Positions 7,907 to 15,139 of a stretch of DNA of 64,000 bases are shown here, in pieces; position 1 is the first letter of the stretch; each line of letters begins with the position of its first letter. The notes beneath the pieces were generated by a model. That model had not been told where the DNA came from, searched no databases, and saw nothing but the letters and a program-made list of their open reading frames with translations. This stretch comes from Paenarthrobacter nitroguajacolicus (lineage in GTDB: Bacteria; Actinomycetota; Actinomycetes; Actinomycetales; Micrococcaceae), in contig NZ_VNFK01000023.1 of NCBI RefSeq assembly GCF_007786235.1, forward strand, positions 1 through 64,000, given 5' to 3'. The position numbers and the translations under genes are program-made.

Positions 7907-8843
7907 CGTAGAACACCCAATACTTTGAAGCGATGAAGTTGATGGCAGTGAAGACACCGATGATGACCAGCAGGAACCAGGCCATCGCTGAGGCGTAACC
8001 CATATCAAATTGGCCGAAGCCCTTTTGGTACAGGTACAGGGTGAAGAACATGGTGGAGTCGGATGGGCCGCCGTTACCGCCGGAGACGATGAACGCTTGG
8101 GTGAACGACTGGAACGAACCGATGATCTGCAGCACCAGGTTGAAGAAGATGATGGGGCTCAGCATAGGGAGCGTGATCCGCCAGAACTGCTGAATCGTGG
8201 TGGCCCCATCCACCTTTGCGGCCTCGTAGTACATGTTGGGGATCTGGCGAAGACCGGCCAGGAAGATGATCATGGGGCTGCCGAAGGTCCAGACGTGCAG
8301 CAGGATGATGGAGCCAAGAGCGGTATTGGGGTCCGAGATCCACCCGGGGCCCTCGATGCCAATCATTGCCAGGACCTGGTTCACCAGGCCAGTCGTGCCG
8401 AAGATCTGCTTCCACAGGATGGCAACGGCAACGGAGCCGCCCAGCAGCGACGGCAAGTAGAAGATGGAGCGGTAGAAAGGAAGGCCGCGAAGACCCTTAT
8501 CCAGGACCAGCGCAATCAACAGGGCAACGGCCAGCTGGAGCGGAACACCCACCAGCACGTACGTGAACGTGACGCGCAGCGAGTTGTGGAGACGGGCATC
8601 ACCGAACATGCGGACAAAGTTGTCCAGGCCCACCCATTCCGGCGGCTGCAGGAGGTTGTAGTCCGTGAAGGAAAGATACAGGGACATCAGCATGGGTCCC
8701 ACGGTGATGACCACCAGGCCGACAAGCCAGGGCAGGAGGAAGATGTAAGCGGCCTTGTTGTCGCGGCCGTTAGCCTTCTTCTCTTCCTTTGTCATGGGGC
8801 CCTTGCGCCGGGTCATCGTAGAGAGTTCGCCAATAGCGCTCAT
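7899..8843 (-). CDS. Carbohydrate ABC transporter permease, MalF type (CUT1)
   Basis: This 314-residue partner of the MalG-type protein at 6977-7906 has a charged N-terminal tail (TRRKGPMTKEEKKANGR). A first helix (YIFLLPWLVGLVVITVGPML) and five more helices follow, with the EAA loop YEAAKVDGATTIQQF near residue 210. The ATG at 8843 has GGGGGGAAG upstream and shares an ATGA overlap with a 21-codon leader frame (8840-8905). Operators for the LacI regulator lie further upstream (9043-9105). Its binding protein is encoded downstream at 5363-6736, an unusual order, because the binding-protein gene normally comes first. Confidence 0.95.
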   Translation of the reverse strand: MSAIGELSTMTRRKGPMTKEEKKANGRDNKAAYIFLLPWLVGLVVITVGPMLMSLYLSFTDYNLLQPPEWVGLDNFVRMFGDARLHNSLRVTFTYVLVGVPLQLAVALLIALVLDKGLRGLPFYRSIFYLPSLLGGSVAVAILWKQIFGTTGLVNQVLAMIGIEGPGWISDPNTALGSIILLHVWTFGSPMIIFLAGLRQIPNMYYEAAKVDGATTIQQFWRITLPMLSPIIFFNLVLQIIGSFQSFTQAFIVSGGNGGPSDSTMFFTLYLYQKGFGQFDMGYASAMAWFLLVIIGVFTAINFIASKYWVFYDD

Positions 8844-8905
8844 TGCTTCCCCCCTGCCTGACCGCGGACGCCCTGCGGCGCCCCCGTGTATTCATATGCG
8901 GCCAT
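8840..8905 (-). CDS. Candidate 21-residue leader peptide coupled to the importer permease
   Basis: An ATG at 8905 is preceded by AAAGGAG with a 5-base spacer, the best ribosome-binding site in this intergenic region. The frame runs 21 codons (MAAYEYTGAPQGVRGQAGGK then Q). It ends in TGA, which overlaps the ATG of the MalF-type gene as ATGA. The peptide has no signal sequence and no run of one amino acid that would suggest classical attenuation. It could act by translational coupling, delivering ribosomes to the permease gene. I do not recognise it as a known family. Without conservation data it could still be a chance frame. Confidence 0.5.
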   Translation of the reverse strand: MAAYEYTGAPQGVRGQAGGKQ

Positions 8906-9042
8906 GTGGTCTCCTTTGGTCATCGTGGCCATCCACGGACTACGAATGTGTTGATGCTTGCCGTCCGGGACGCCGCCGTTCGTCCGGCGCTACCCCTGCG
9001 AAGTACCAGGATTCGGGTCCCGGCGTTCAGCGGCTCCGTACC

Positions 9043-9060
9043 AAAGTAAACGTTTTCTTG
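9043..9060. promoter_or_regulatory. Second, weaker LacI-type operator copy
   Basis: AAAGTAAACGTTTTCTTG keeps the central CG and the GTTTTCTT half of the main operator but has a degenerate left half. It overlaps the -35 box of the plus-strand promoter (9058-9063). It lies 45 bases centre-to-centre from the operator at 9088-9105, a spacing that could allow cooperative binding or looping. Confidence 0.5.
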
Positions 9061-9086
9061 ACCCATGTACAGCCTTTTGCTAATTT
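9058..9086 (+). promoter_or_regulatory. Predicted promoter of the hydrolase-oxidoreductase-M24 operon
   Basis: TTGACC (9058-9063), a 17-base spacer and TAATTT (9081-9086) form a strong housekeeping-type promoter. It is flanked on both sides by LacI-type operators, one over the -35 box and one immediately after the -10 box. Confidence 0.7.
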
Positions 9087-9087
9087 T

Positions 9088-9105
9088 TGAGAAAGCGTTT
9101 TCTTC
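9088..9105. promoter_or_regulatory. LacI-type operator TGAGAAAGCGTTTTCTTC
   Basis: This palindrome with a central CG matches the sites at 6771-6788 and 19672-19689 in at least 14 of 18 positions. It begins 2 bases after the predicted -10 hexamer of the plus-strand operon, a classical repressor position. Confidence 0.75.
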
Positions 9106-9147
9106 GGAAGGCGCCCACATCGATTTCCCACGCTGAAGAAGCCCGGC

Positions 9148-10446
9148 GTGCGCTACAGCACACCCTCCCGCATCGATAAGGCAGGACACTATTGTTTCCC
9201 ACCTACAACACCTGCCATGACCGGGGCTGACGTGGCAGACTCGCCCTCCCGGCCCAGCGCGCTGGGCAATTACGAAGACTGGCCCGCCTACATGGGGCGA
9301 CGCCATATAGCCGCCTCCGCTGATGCCCAGCAGCTGGCTGACACACTTGGGGTTCCCGCCGTAACAACAGAACTTCCGTACACCGTCCACGTGGAAACAG
9401 AACACGACGGCGTCATCACCTCTCGGCTCTCCTGGCAGTTGGGCTTTGGGCCCAGAACCACCGCGTGGTTCGTCCGGCCAGCCAACGCTGCGGGTCCGCT
9501 TCCCGGTTTGCTGGCCTTGCACTGCCACGGCGGCATCAAGGTCCACGGCGCGGATCGGCTCGTGTCCCTTCCTTCCGGAACGGATGACGACGGCGGCGCC
9601 TCCTCGAGCGAATTGCCCGGTAATCTGCCCCTTGAGTTACAGCCCCTCGAGGTCCGGGCGAAGCTGTACGGCGGCCGGGCCCTCGCAACGTGGTTGGCGC
9701 AACAGGGTTTCGCTGTCCTGGCCCACGACACTTTCATGTGGGGCAGCCGCCGCTTCGGCCTCGATCCCCTGCCGTGGCGGACAGCCGGCGCCGTCAACGG
9801 CCAGCGGGCACTCTGGCGGGAGGCCGGCGTCGAACCTTCCGCAGCGGAACAGTACAACGCAGCGGCTGCCGCCCACGAGGAAACCGTGGCGAAAGCCGCG
9901 ACTCTCCTCGGCAGCAGTGTGGCCGGGACGGTTGCGCATGACGATCTCGCAGCGCTGGGGATCCTCGCCACGCTTCCCGGCGTGGACCCGGATCGGCTCG
10001 GTTGTCTCGGGTTCTCGGGCGGGGGTGGACGGGCCTTGGTGCTCGCTGCCCTGAGCCCCCTGATCCGCGGCTATGTGGTGACGTGCATGATGACCACGTT
10101 CGCCTCGCTGCTGCCGGCCTACCTGGACGCGCACTCGTGGTTGCTGCATTCCCCCGGCCTCGCGAGGCTTGGGGATTGGCCCGACCTCGCCGCACGGTCC
10201 CAGGCCCAGGCAATGATCCAGTACGCCTTGGACGACCAGCTCTTCCCGGAACAGGGAATGCGCGACGCCGATGCGTACCTGTCCAAGCGCTTGCCGCCCG
10301 AACGATACACCGGCAGCTTCTGGCAGGAGCCACATGTTTTCACGCCGGCCATGCAAGAGGAAGCGGCAGCGTTCCTCGCCTCTGCCCTGGAGCCCCGGCC
10401 CCGCACCAATTCACCCGCCCCTGACCTCGCTAGGACAGATTCATGA
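9148..10446 (+). CDS. Alpha/beta hydrolase (dienelactone hydrolase / acetyl-xylan-esterase-like)
   Basis: This is a cytoplasmic alpha/beta-hydrolase, 432 residues from the GTG at 9148 or 409 from the ATG at 9217. GAAGAAG precedes the GTG; the ATG has no clear RBS. Visible motifs are an oxyanion-side HCHGG strand, the nucleophile elbow GFSGGG (Ser near residue 290), a likely acid in DDQLF and the terminal His in EPHVF. There is no signal peptide. It is the first gene of a coupled three-gene operon, with a 4-base ATGA overlap to the next gene, downstream of a LacI-type operator. A role in removing an ester or opening a sugar lactone during uronate or aldarate breakdown is plausible but inferred. 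Confidence 0.85.
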   Translation: MRYSTPSRIDKAGHYCFPPTTPAMTGADVADSPSRPSALGNYEDWPAYMGRRHIAASADAQQLADTLGVPAVTTELPYTVHVETEHDGVITSRLSWQLGFGPRTTAWFVRPANAAGPLPGLLALHCHGGIKVHGADRLVSLPSGTDDDGGASSSELPGNLPLELQPLEVRAKLYGGRALATWLAQQGFAVLAHDTFMWGSRRFGLDPLPWRTAGAVNGQRALWREAGVEPSAAEQYNAAAAAHEETVAKAATLLGSSVAGTVAHDDLAALGILATLPGVDPDRLGCLGFSGGGGRALVLAALSPLIRGYVVTCMMTTFASLLPAYLDAHSWLLHSPGLARLGDWPDLAARSQAQAMIQYALDDQLFPEQGMRDADAYLSKRLPPERYTGSFWQEPHVFTPAMQEEAAAFLASALEPRPRTNSPAPDLARTDS

Positions 10447-12491
10447 CTCAAACCTCAACCGCCATCGCCATGGAGGTCACCCCCCGGCTTCCCCGCATTG
10501 CGTTGGTAGGGGTGCATGGCTTCGGCGAACGCCACCTGGATAACCTGCATCGGCTGTCTGCCTCCGGTGCCCTTGAACTCGTGGCCGTTGCCGATCCCCT
10601 GCCTCCCGCCGACGGAGCACTCGGCCCCGGAGTGAAGGTTTACGCTTCCCTCGACGAGCTCCTGGCGGCTGGGACCGCACCGGACGTCGTCATCGTTTCG
10701 ACGCCCATCCAAACCCACGCACCCTTGGCCCTCGCGGCTCTCCAAGCCGGCGCCAACGTGTACCTCGAAAAACCGCCGGTAGCGTCCATGGCGCAATACG
10801 AAGAAGTGATGGCAGCCGCGGCGAGCGCCGGCCGCCTGGTGCAGGTGGGGTTCCAGAGCTTGGGATCAGAGGCCCTGCCCGCGATCGAAGCCTTGGTGGC
10901 ATCCGGTGAAATCGGCGAGGTCCGGGGCATCAGTGCCACAGGCTTGTGGCTTCGGACCACGGCGTACTACAAGCGATCTCGATGGGCCGGAAAGCGCAGC
11001 CTGAACGGGACCGACGTGGTGGACGGCGTAGCCACCAACGCACTGGCGCACGCCGTGGCCACCGGGCTGCGCCTGGCAGGTGCCAGGACCGTGGCTGACG
11101 TGCAGTCCGTGGACACCGACCTTTACAGGGCCAACGAAACAGAGAGTGACGACACCTCGGTAGTGCGGGTGCGTACCACTGACGGCACCGTCCTGACATG
11201 CGCGCTAACGCTCTGCGCACCTGTGCAGTCCCCGCCGTCGGTCACCGTCTACGGCACGCTCGGCCAGCTCACCCTCTCCTATACGGAAGATCGCGTGGAG
11301 ATCACCACGCCGGAGGGTGTCCGCAGCGAGACGTTCGGCCGTACGGACCTGCTGGAGAACCTGTTGGATGCAGGCAACGAGGCGGATCTGCTCAGCCCGC
11401 TCAGCGGCGCCGGAGCGTACGCGTCGGTGCTTGAAGCCATCCGCACGGCGCACCCACCCCAGCCGATCCACGCTGACTGGGTGACGTGGGAAGGCGAAGA
11501 CGGCGACGCCCACCCCGTAGTCCACGGCATCGAATCCCTGATCCGACGGGCAGCGCTGGGCCAGGCCACGTTTGCGGAGCTGGGGGCGCCATGGACTATG
11601 TCCGGCGGGCCTACCCTCCAGATCAACGGAACCCCTGTCGCCACCCTCCAGGACGGGTCCCTCATCCGGGCAACATCGTCCCCGCGCCCGTACCTCCACC
11701 CCGTGCGCACCTTGGCCGGAACTGTGGTGACCGACCACGTCCCGGAGGACCACGTGTGGCACCTCGGAGCAGGCGTGGCCCTCCAGGACGTGGACGGCAT
11801 CAACTTCTGGGGCGGACGGACCTACACGCGCGAGGCCGGGGGCTATGTTTGGCGCAAGGACCATGGACACATCGTCACCGACTCCGCGGAACACGGTGAT
11901 GGGCGACGCCATGAGCAGCTGAGCTGGATCGGGCCCGACGGATCACCTGTGCTCCGCGAGCAACGCGAGTGGCGCTGGGCCGCCGTCGGGAATTCCGCGT
12001 GGAAACTGACCCTGGACTTCACGCTGGAGTCCGCCACCGGCCGTGCCGTGCCCTTGGGCAGTCCCGGTTCCAACGGGCGGCGGCAGGGCGGTTACGGCGG
12101 CTTCTTTTGGCGCTTGCCGAAGGTTGGCGATGCCACCATCTGGACCCCGGAGGCACGGGGCGAGGATGCAGTGCACGGCAGCGTCGCGCCATGGCTGGCG
12201 TGGTCGGGAACGTTCGACGCCGGAGCGTCCGGCGCGGCGCATGCCACGGGCGATCCCGGGCTGGGACACCCGGCCACACTCGTCTTCCTCGCCTCGCCGC
12301 AGGCCCCGGATCCTTGGTTCGTGCGGCATTCGGGCTATCCCGGAGTCGGATTATCCCTGGCGTGGGATACGGCGGTGGCCGCCGAACCCGGACGCCCTGT
12401 CCACCGGACCGTCACCGTGATCATTGCGGACGGCTTCCTGGCAACACAAGACATTGAACAGCTCATCACTACTCTGGGGGAATCGGCATGA
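10443..12491 (+). CDS. Fusion of Gfo/Idh/MocA-type oxidoreductase with PmoA-like (DUF6807) domain
   Basis: The protein has 682 residues. Residues about 18-370 are a Gfo/Idh/MocA NAD(P)-dependent oxidoreductase, with a Rossmann start (RIALVGVHGFGERHL), the EKPP motif (YLEKPPVAS) and an alpha/beta substrate domain. Residues about 385-680 match the PmoA-like family, with RPYLHPVRTLAG, DHPWH-like DHVWHLGAGVAL, INFWGGRTY and GGYGGFFWRLP blocks. The PmoA name is historical; these domains occur in sugar catabolic loci and their role is unclear. The gene overlaps its neighbours by ATGA at both ends, so all three products are probably made together. I infer a sugar oxidation or rearrangement step whose second half is carried out by the fused domain. 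Confidence 0.88.
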   Translation: MTQTSTAIAMEVTPRLPRIALVGVHGFGERHLDNLHRLSASGALELVAVADPLPPADGALGPGVKVYASLDELLAAGTAPDVVIVSTPIQTHAPLALAALQAGANVYLEKPPVASMAQYEEVMAAAASAGRLVQVGFQSLGSEALPAIEALVASGEIGEVRGISATGLWLRTTAYYKRSRWAGKRSLNGTDVVDGVATNALAHAVATGLRLAGARTVADVQSVDTDLYRANETESDDTSVVRVRTTDGTVLTCALTLCAPVQSPPSVTVYGTLGQLTLSYTEDRVEITTPEGVRSETFGRTDLLENLLDAGNEADLLSPLSGAGAYASVLEAIRTAHPPQPIHADWVTWEGEDGDAHPVVHGIESLIRRAALGQATFAELGAPWTMSGGPTLQINGTPVATLQDGSLIRATSSPRPYLHPVRTLAGTVVTDHVPEDHVWHLGAGVALQDVDGINFWGGRTYTREAGGYVWRKDHGHIVTDSAEHGDGRRHEQLSWIGPDGSPVLREQREWRWAAVGNSAWKLTLDFTLESATGRAVPLGSPGSNGRRQGGYGGFFWRLPKVGDATIWTPEARGEDAVHGSVAPWLAWSGTFDAGASGAAHATGDPGLGHPATLVFLASPQAPDPWFVRHSGYPGVGLSLAWDTAVAAEPGRPVHRTVTVIIADGFLATQDIEQLITTLGESA

Positions 12492-13591
12492 CCACACCCA
12501 CTCAAACCACGTCCGCGTCCCTCACGGCTCCCGGTAACGTAGCCGACCGCGCAGTGAAGCGCCGGCGCGTGCTGGATATCCTGGACGCTGCCGGCCGCGA
12601 CTCGCTCCTGCTCACGTCCAACACCGCGCTCACCTGGTACCTGGACGGCAGCCGCGTCCACATCAGCCTGGCCGGCGATCCCATCGCCGCCCTTCTGGTG
12701 GACCGTTCCGGCGACCACCTTGTCACGTTCAACAACGAGGCCGGGCGGATCGCTGCCGAAGAATTGCCGGAAGGCGTCAGCCTGGACACCGTGCCGTGGC
12801 ATGGCCAGCTGCATGCTGCGGCGGCGGGTCTTGCGGTCGACGGTGACCCCTTGGTGGAAGCCGCCGTCGCCACGGAGCTGCGGGCGGCCCGCCAGCAACT
12901 CCTGCCTGCCGAGGCTGCACGGTATGCCTCACTTTCCGCCGACGCAGCCACAGCCATGACGGATGTCCTCACGGCTGCGACCCCGGAGACCACGGAGTTC
13001 CAGCTGGTTTCCGAGCTGGCCGCCCGCATTGTGTCTGGGGGCGCCGAGCCACTGGTCCTCCTCTGCAACGGTGCTGGCCGGAGCGACTTCCGGCATCCGC
13101 TGGCTACCCACTCCCCCCTCGGCCGCCGTGCCATGGCCGTGGTGTGCGCCCGACGGAACGGCTTGGTTGCGAACGTCACCCGTTGGGTAGCCTTCGACGC
13201 CGGAACTGCCCAAGAGCTCGACGCCGAGGCCCGCATCGCAGCAGTGGAGGCCGACATCTTCCGGGCCACGCTACCGGGAGCACGGCTCGACGAGGTGTTC
13301 ACCGAGATCAAGGCAGCCTACGCCCGCCACGGATTCGGCGACGATCAGTGGACGCTCCACCACCAGGGTGGCCCCGCTGGTTACGCAGGCCGCGACCCCC
13401 GGGTCACCGCCGAGGTCACGGACACGATCGTCCTCAACCAGCCCTTCACGTGGAACCCGTCCGGGCCCGGCGTGAAGATCGAGGACACCGTGCTGCTCAC
13501 GGATTCCGGCCTGCGCATCCTGACCGTAGACGAGCGGTGGCCGACCACCGAGGTGGACGGCCGCCGTCGTCCGCTGACACTGCGCCCCTGA
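12488..13591 (+). CDS. M24 (aminopeptidase P/creatinase fold) protein with degenerate metal site
   Basis: This 367-residue protein has the two-domain pita-bread layout of M24: an N-terminal creatinase-like domain (about 20-140) and a catalytic-fold domain (about 150-360). The motif that normally supplies two Asp ligands reads ARRNG and ANVTR here, so both Asp are absent. The His region (LHHQGGPAGY) is kept. The first Glu position is replaced by NQPFTWNP, while the last Glu is present (KIEDT). The protein is therefore unlikely to be a dinuclear metallopeptidase and may act more like metal-free creatinase, or have a new role. Overlap with the fusion oxidoreductase (ATGA) links it to sugar catabolism. 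The true reaction is unknown. Confidence 0.8.
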   Translation: MTTPTQTTSASLTAPGNVADRAVKRRRVLDILDAAGRDSLLLTSNTALTWYLDGSRVHISLAGDPIAALLVDRSGDHLVTFNNEAGRIAAEELPEGVSLDTVPWHGQLHAAAAGLAVDGDPLVEAAVATELRAARQQLLPAEAARYASLSADAATAMTDVLTAATPETTEFQLVSELAARIVSGGAEPLVLLCNGAGRSDFRHPLATHSPLGRRAMAVVCARRNGLVANVTRWVAFDAGTAQELDAEARIAAVEADIFRATLPGARLDEVFTEIKAAYARHGFGDDQWTLHHQGGPAGYAGRDPRVTAEVTDTIVLNQPFTWNPSGPGVKIEDTVLLTDSGLRILTVDERWPTTEVDGRRRPLTLRP

Positions 13592-13615
13592 CACTGCGCC
13601 CCTGACACTGCGCCC
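13574..13615. repeat. Three tandem copies of a 14-bp unit at the 3' end of the M24 gene
   Basis: CTGACACTGCGCCC is present at 13574-13587, 13588-13601 and 13602-13615 without gaps. The first copy encodes part of the last residues, and the TGA stop lies at the start of the second copy. Because the unit is not a multiple of three, each copy number change would alter the C-terminus. The most likely origin is slippage. Confidence 0.9.
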
Positions 13616-13630
13616 GTAACTCCTGCGGCC

Positions 13631-13679
13631 ACACGAAAGGGGCGGGGTCACCGTGCTGGTGACCCCGCCCCTTTCGTGT
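13631..13679. terminator. Perfect 22-bp hairpin between convergent operons
   Basis: ACACGAAAGGGGCGGGGTCA with its next two bases (13631-13652) pairs perfectly with 13658-13679 around a 5-base loop. It lies between the plus-strand M24 gene and the minus-strand aldehyde dehydrogenase gene and can end both transcripts. It has no long T-run. Confidence 0.8.
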
Positions 13680-13687
13680 TGGTTGCG

Positions 13688-15139
13688 TTAGCCGAGCGTC
13701 AGGACCCCGTCCACGCGCCGCGGGATGCCCAGCGGGTTGGCGTCGTGCAGGGCCGGGTGCAGGACGGTCTCGGGTGCGTCCTGGTAGGCCACCGGGCGCT
13801 GGAAGCGGCGTACCGCGGTTGCTCCCACGGACGTGAACAGCGACGTGGTGGCCGGGTAGGGACCACCGTGCTGCTGGGCCCAGTTCACGGCAACCCCTGT
13901 GGGCCAGCCGTCGAACAGTACCCTGCCGGCCAAGGTGCTGAGCTGTTCCACCAGCGCGGAGACGTCCTCGCCGGGCTGTGCGTGCACCGTGCCCGTCAGG
14001 CTGCCCGGGACCTTGGCGAGCGCCGCCGACAGTTCTTCCTGGTTGGCGTATTCGATCAGCAGCGTGGTGGGGCCGAAGCACTCTTCCAGCAGCTCCTCCG
14101 GGCGTTCCAGCACATTGGCGGCGCTGGTGGAGAACACCACGGGTGCGGCACCGTCGGCCAGGCTGTCCTGCTCCACCGTGCCGGCCACGACGGCGACACC
14201 GGGCTGGTCTGCGACGTTACGCAGGCCGTCCGGATAGGCTTCCGCGATGCGCTCGGTGAGCATGGCGGCCGTGGGCTTGTCCTTGCTCGCCTCGGCGAGG
14301 TGCGACGCGAAGTCCGTTCCCGCCGGAATGAAGACGAGCCCGGGCTTGGTGCAGAACTGTCCGGCTCCCATCGTGAACGAGCCCGCGAGGCCTGCTGCGA
14401 GCTGCTGTCCACGCTCGGCCAGGGCGTCTGCCGTGATGACCACGGGGTTCAAGCTGCCCAGCTCACCGTAGAAGGGGATCGGCTCCGGGCGGGACGAAGC
14501 GAGATCGAACAGTGCGCGGCCACCGGGGATGGAGCCGGTGAAGCCGACTGCCTTGATGGCCGGGTCCTGGACGAGTGCCGTGCCGGCCTCGCGTCCGCTG
14601 ACCAAGGCAAAGATTCCGTCCGGGGCTCCGGCCTTCGCCAAGGCCTCAGCGACGATCTCGGCGGTCCGCTCGGACAAACGGAGGTGACCGGAGTGCGCTT
14701 TGACAATCACCGGGCAGCCAACAGCCAAAGCAGACGCGGTGTCGCCGCCCGCTACGGAGAAGGCGAACGGGAAGTTCGACGCCGAGAACACAGCCACGGG
14801 GCCGATCGGACGCAGAATGCGGCGCAGGTCCGGCTTGGGCGGAGTGGCCGCAGGGTCAGCGTGGTCAATGACGGCCTCCAGGTAGGAGCCTTCAGTGATG
14901 ACGTTGGCGAACAGCCGCAGCTGCCCGCTGGTCCTCGCCACCTCACCCGTCAGCCGGACGGTGCCGAGGCTCGTTTCGGAGTCTGCGATCGCTACCAGCT
15001 CGGTGACGTTCGCGTCCAAAGCGTCGGCGACGGCGGTCAGCCAGGCCGCGCGTTCGGCGTCGGACGCTGCTGCGGTCACCTTCGCAGCTTCAGTGGCGGC
15101 CGCCGTGATGGCTGTCAGGTCAAGAGTTGCTGTACTCAA
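13688..15139 (-). CDS. 2,5-dioxovalerate (alpha-ketoglutarate semialdehyde) dehydrogenase
   Basis: This NAD(P)-dependent aldehyde dehydrogenase (483 residues) oxidises 2-oxoglutarate semialdehyde to 2-oxoglutarate, the final step of oxidative uronate, aldarate and pentose routes. Seen in sequence: SASNFPFAFSVAGGD and VKAHSGH in the cofactor region, the general base Glu in ELGSLNP, and the catalytic Cys in GAGQFCTKPG. The ELGSLNP form is typical of this subfamily. The start is the TTG at 15139 with GGAAA upstream, overlapping the dehydratase gene by 20 bases. A longer frame to 15298 would lie within that gene. It is the last gene of the operon that starts at 19605, downstream of the dehydratase that makes its substrate. 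Confidence 0.9.
   Translation of the reverse strand: MSTATLDLTAITAAATEAAKVTAAASDAERAAWLTAVADALDANVTELVAIADSETSLGTVRLTGEVARTSGQLRLFANVITEGSYLEAVIDHADPAATPPKPDLRRILRPIGPVAVFSASNFPFAFSVAGGDTASALAVGCPVIVKAHSGHLRLSERTAEIVAEALAKAGAPDGIFALVSGREAGTALVQDPAIKAVGFTGSIPGGRALFDLASSRPEPIPFYGELGSLNPVVITADALAERGQQLAAGLAGSFTMGAGQFCTKPGLVFIPAGTDFASHLAEASKDKPTAAMLTERIAEAYPDGLRNVADQPGVAVVAGTVEQDSLADGAAPVVFSTSAANVLERPEELLEECFGPTTLLIEYANQEELSAALAKVPGSLTGTVHAQPGEDVSALVEQLSTLAGRVLFDGWPTGVAVNWAQQHGGPYPATTSLFTSVGATAVRRFQRPVAYQDAPETVLHPALHDANPLGIPRRVDGVLTLG

Larger units (their letters stand above)
8906..9147. other. Divergent intergenic region between importer and hydrolase operons
   Basis: This stretch, together with the leader frame at 8840-8905, separates the minus-strand importer operon from the plus-strand hydrolase operon. 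It holds two operator-like sites (9043-9060 and 9088-9105) and a good plus-strand promoter between them (9058-9086). I could not place a convincing minus-strand promoter. Nothing else was recognised. Confidence 0.7.
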
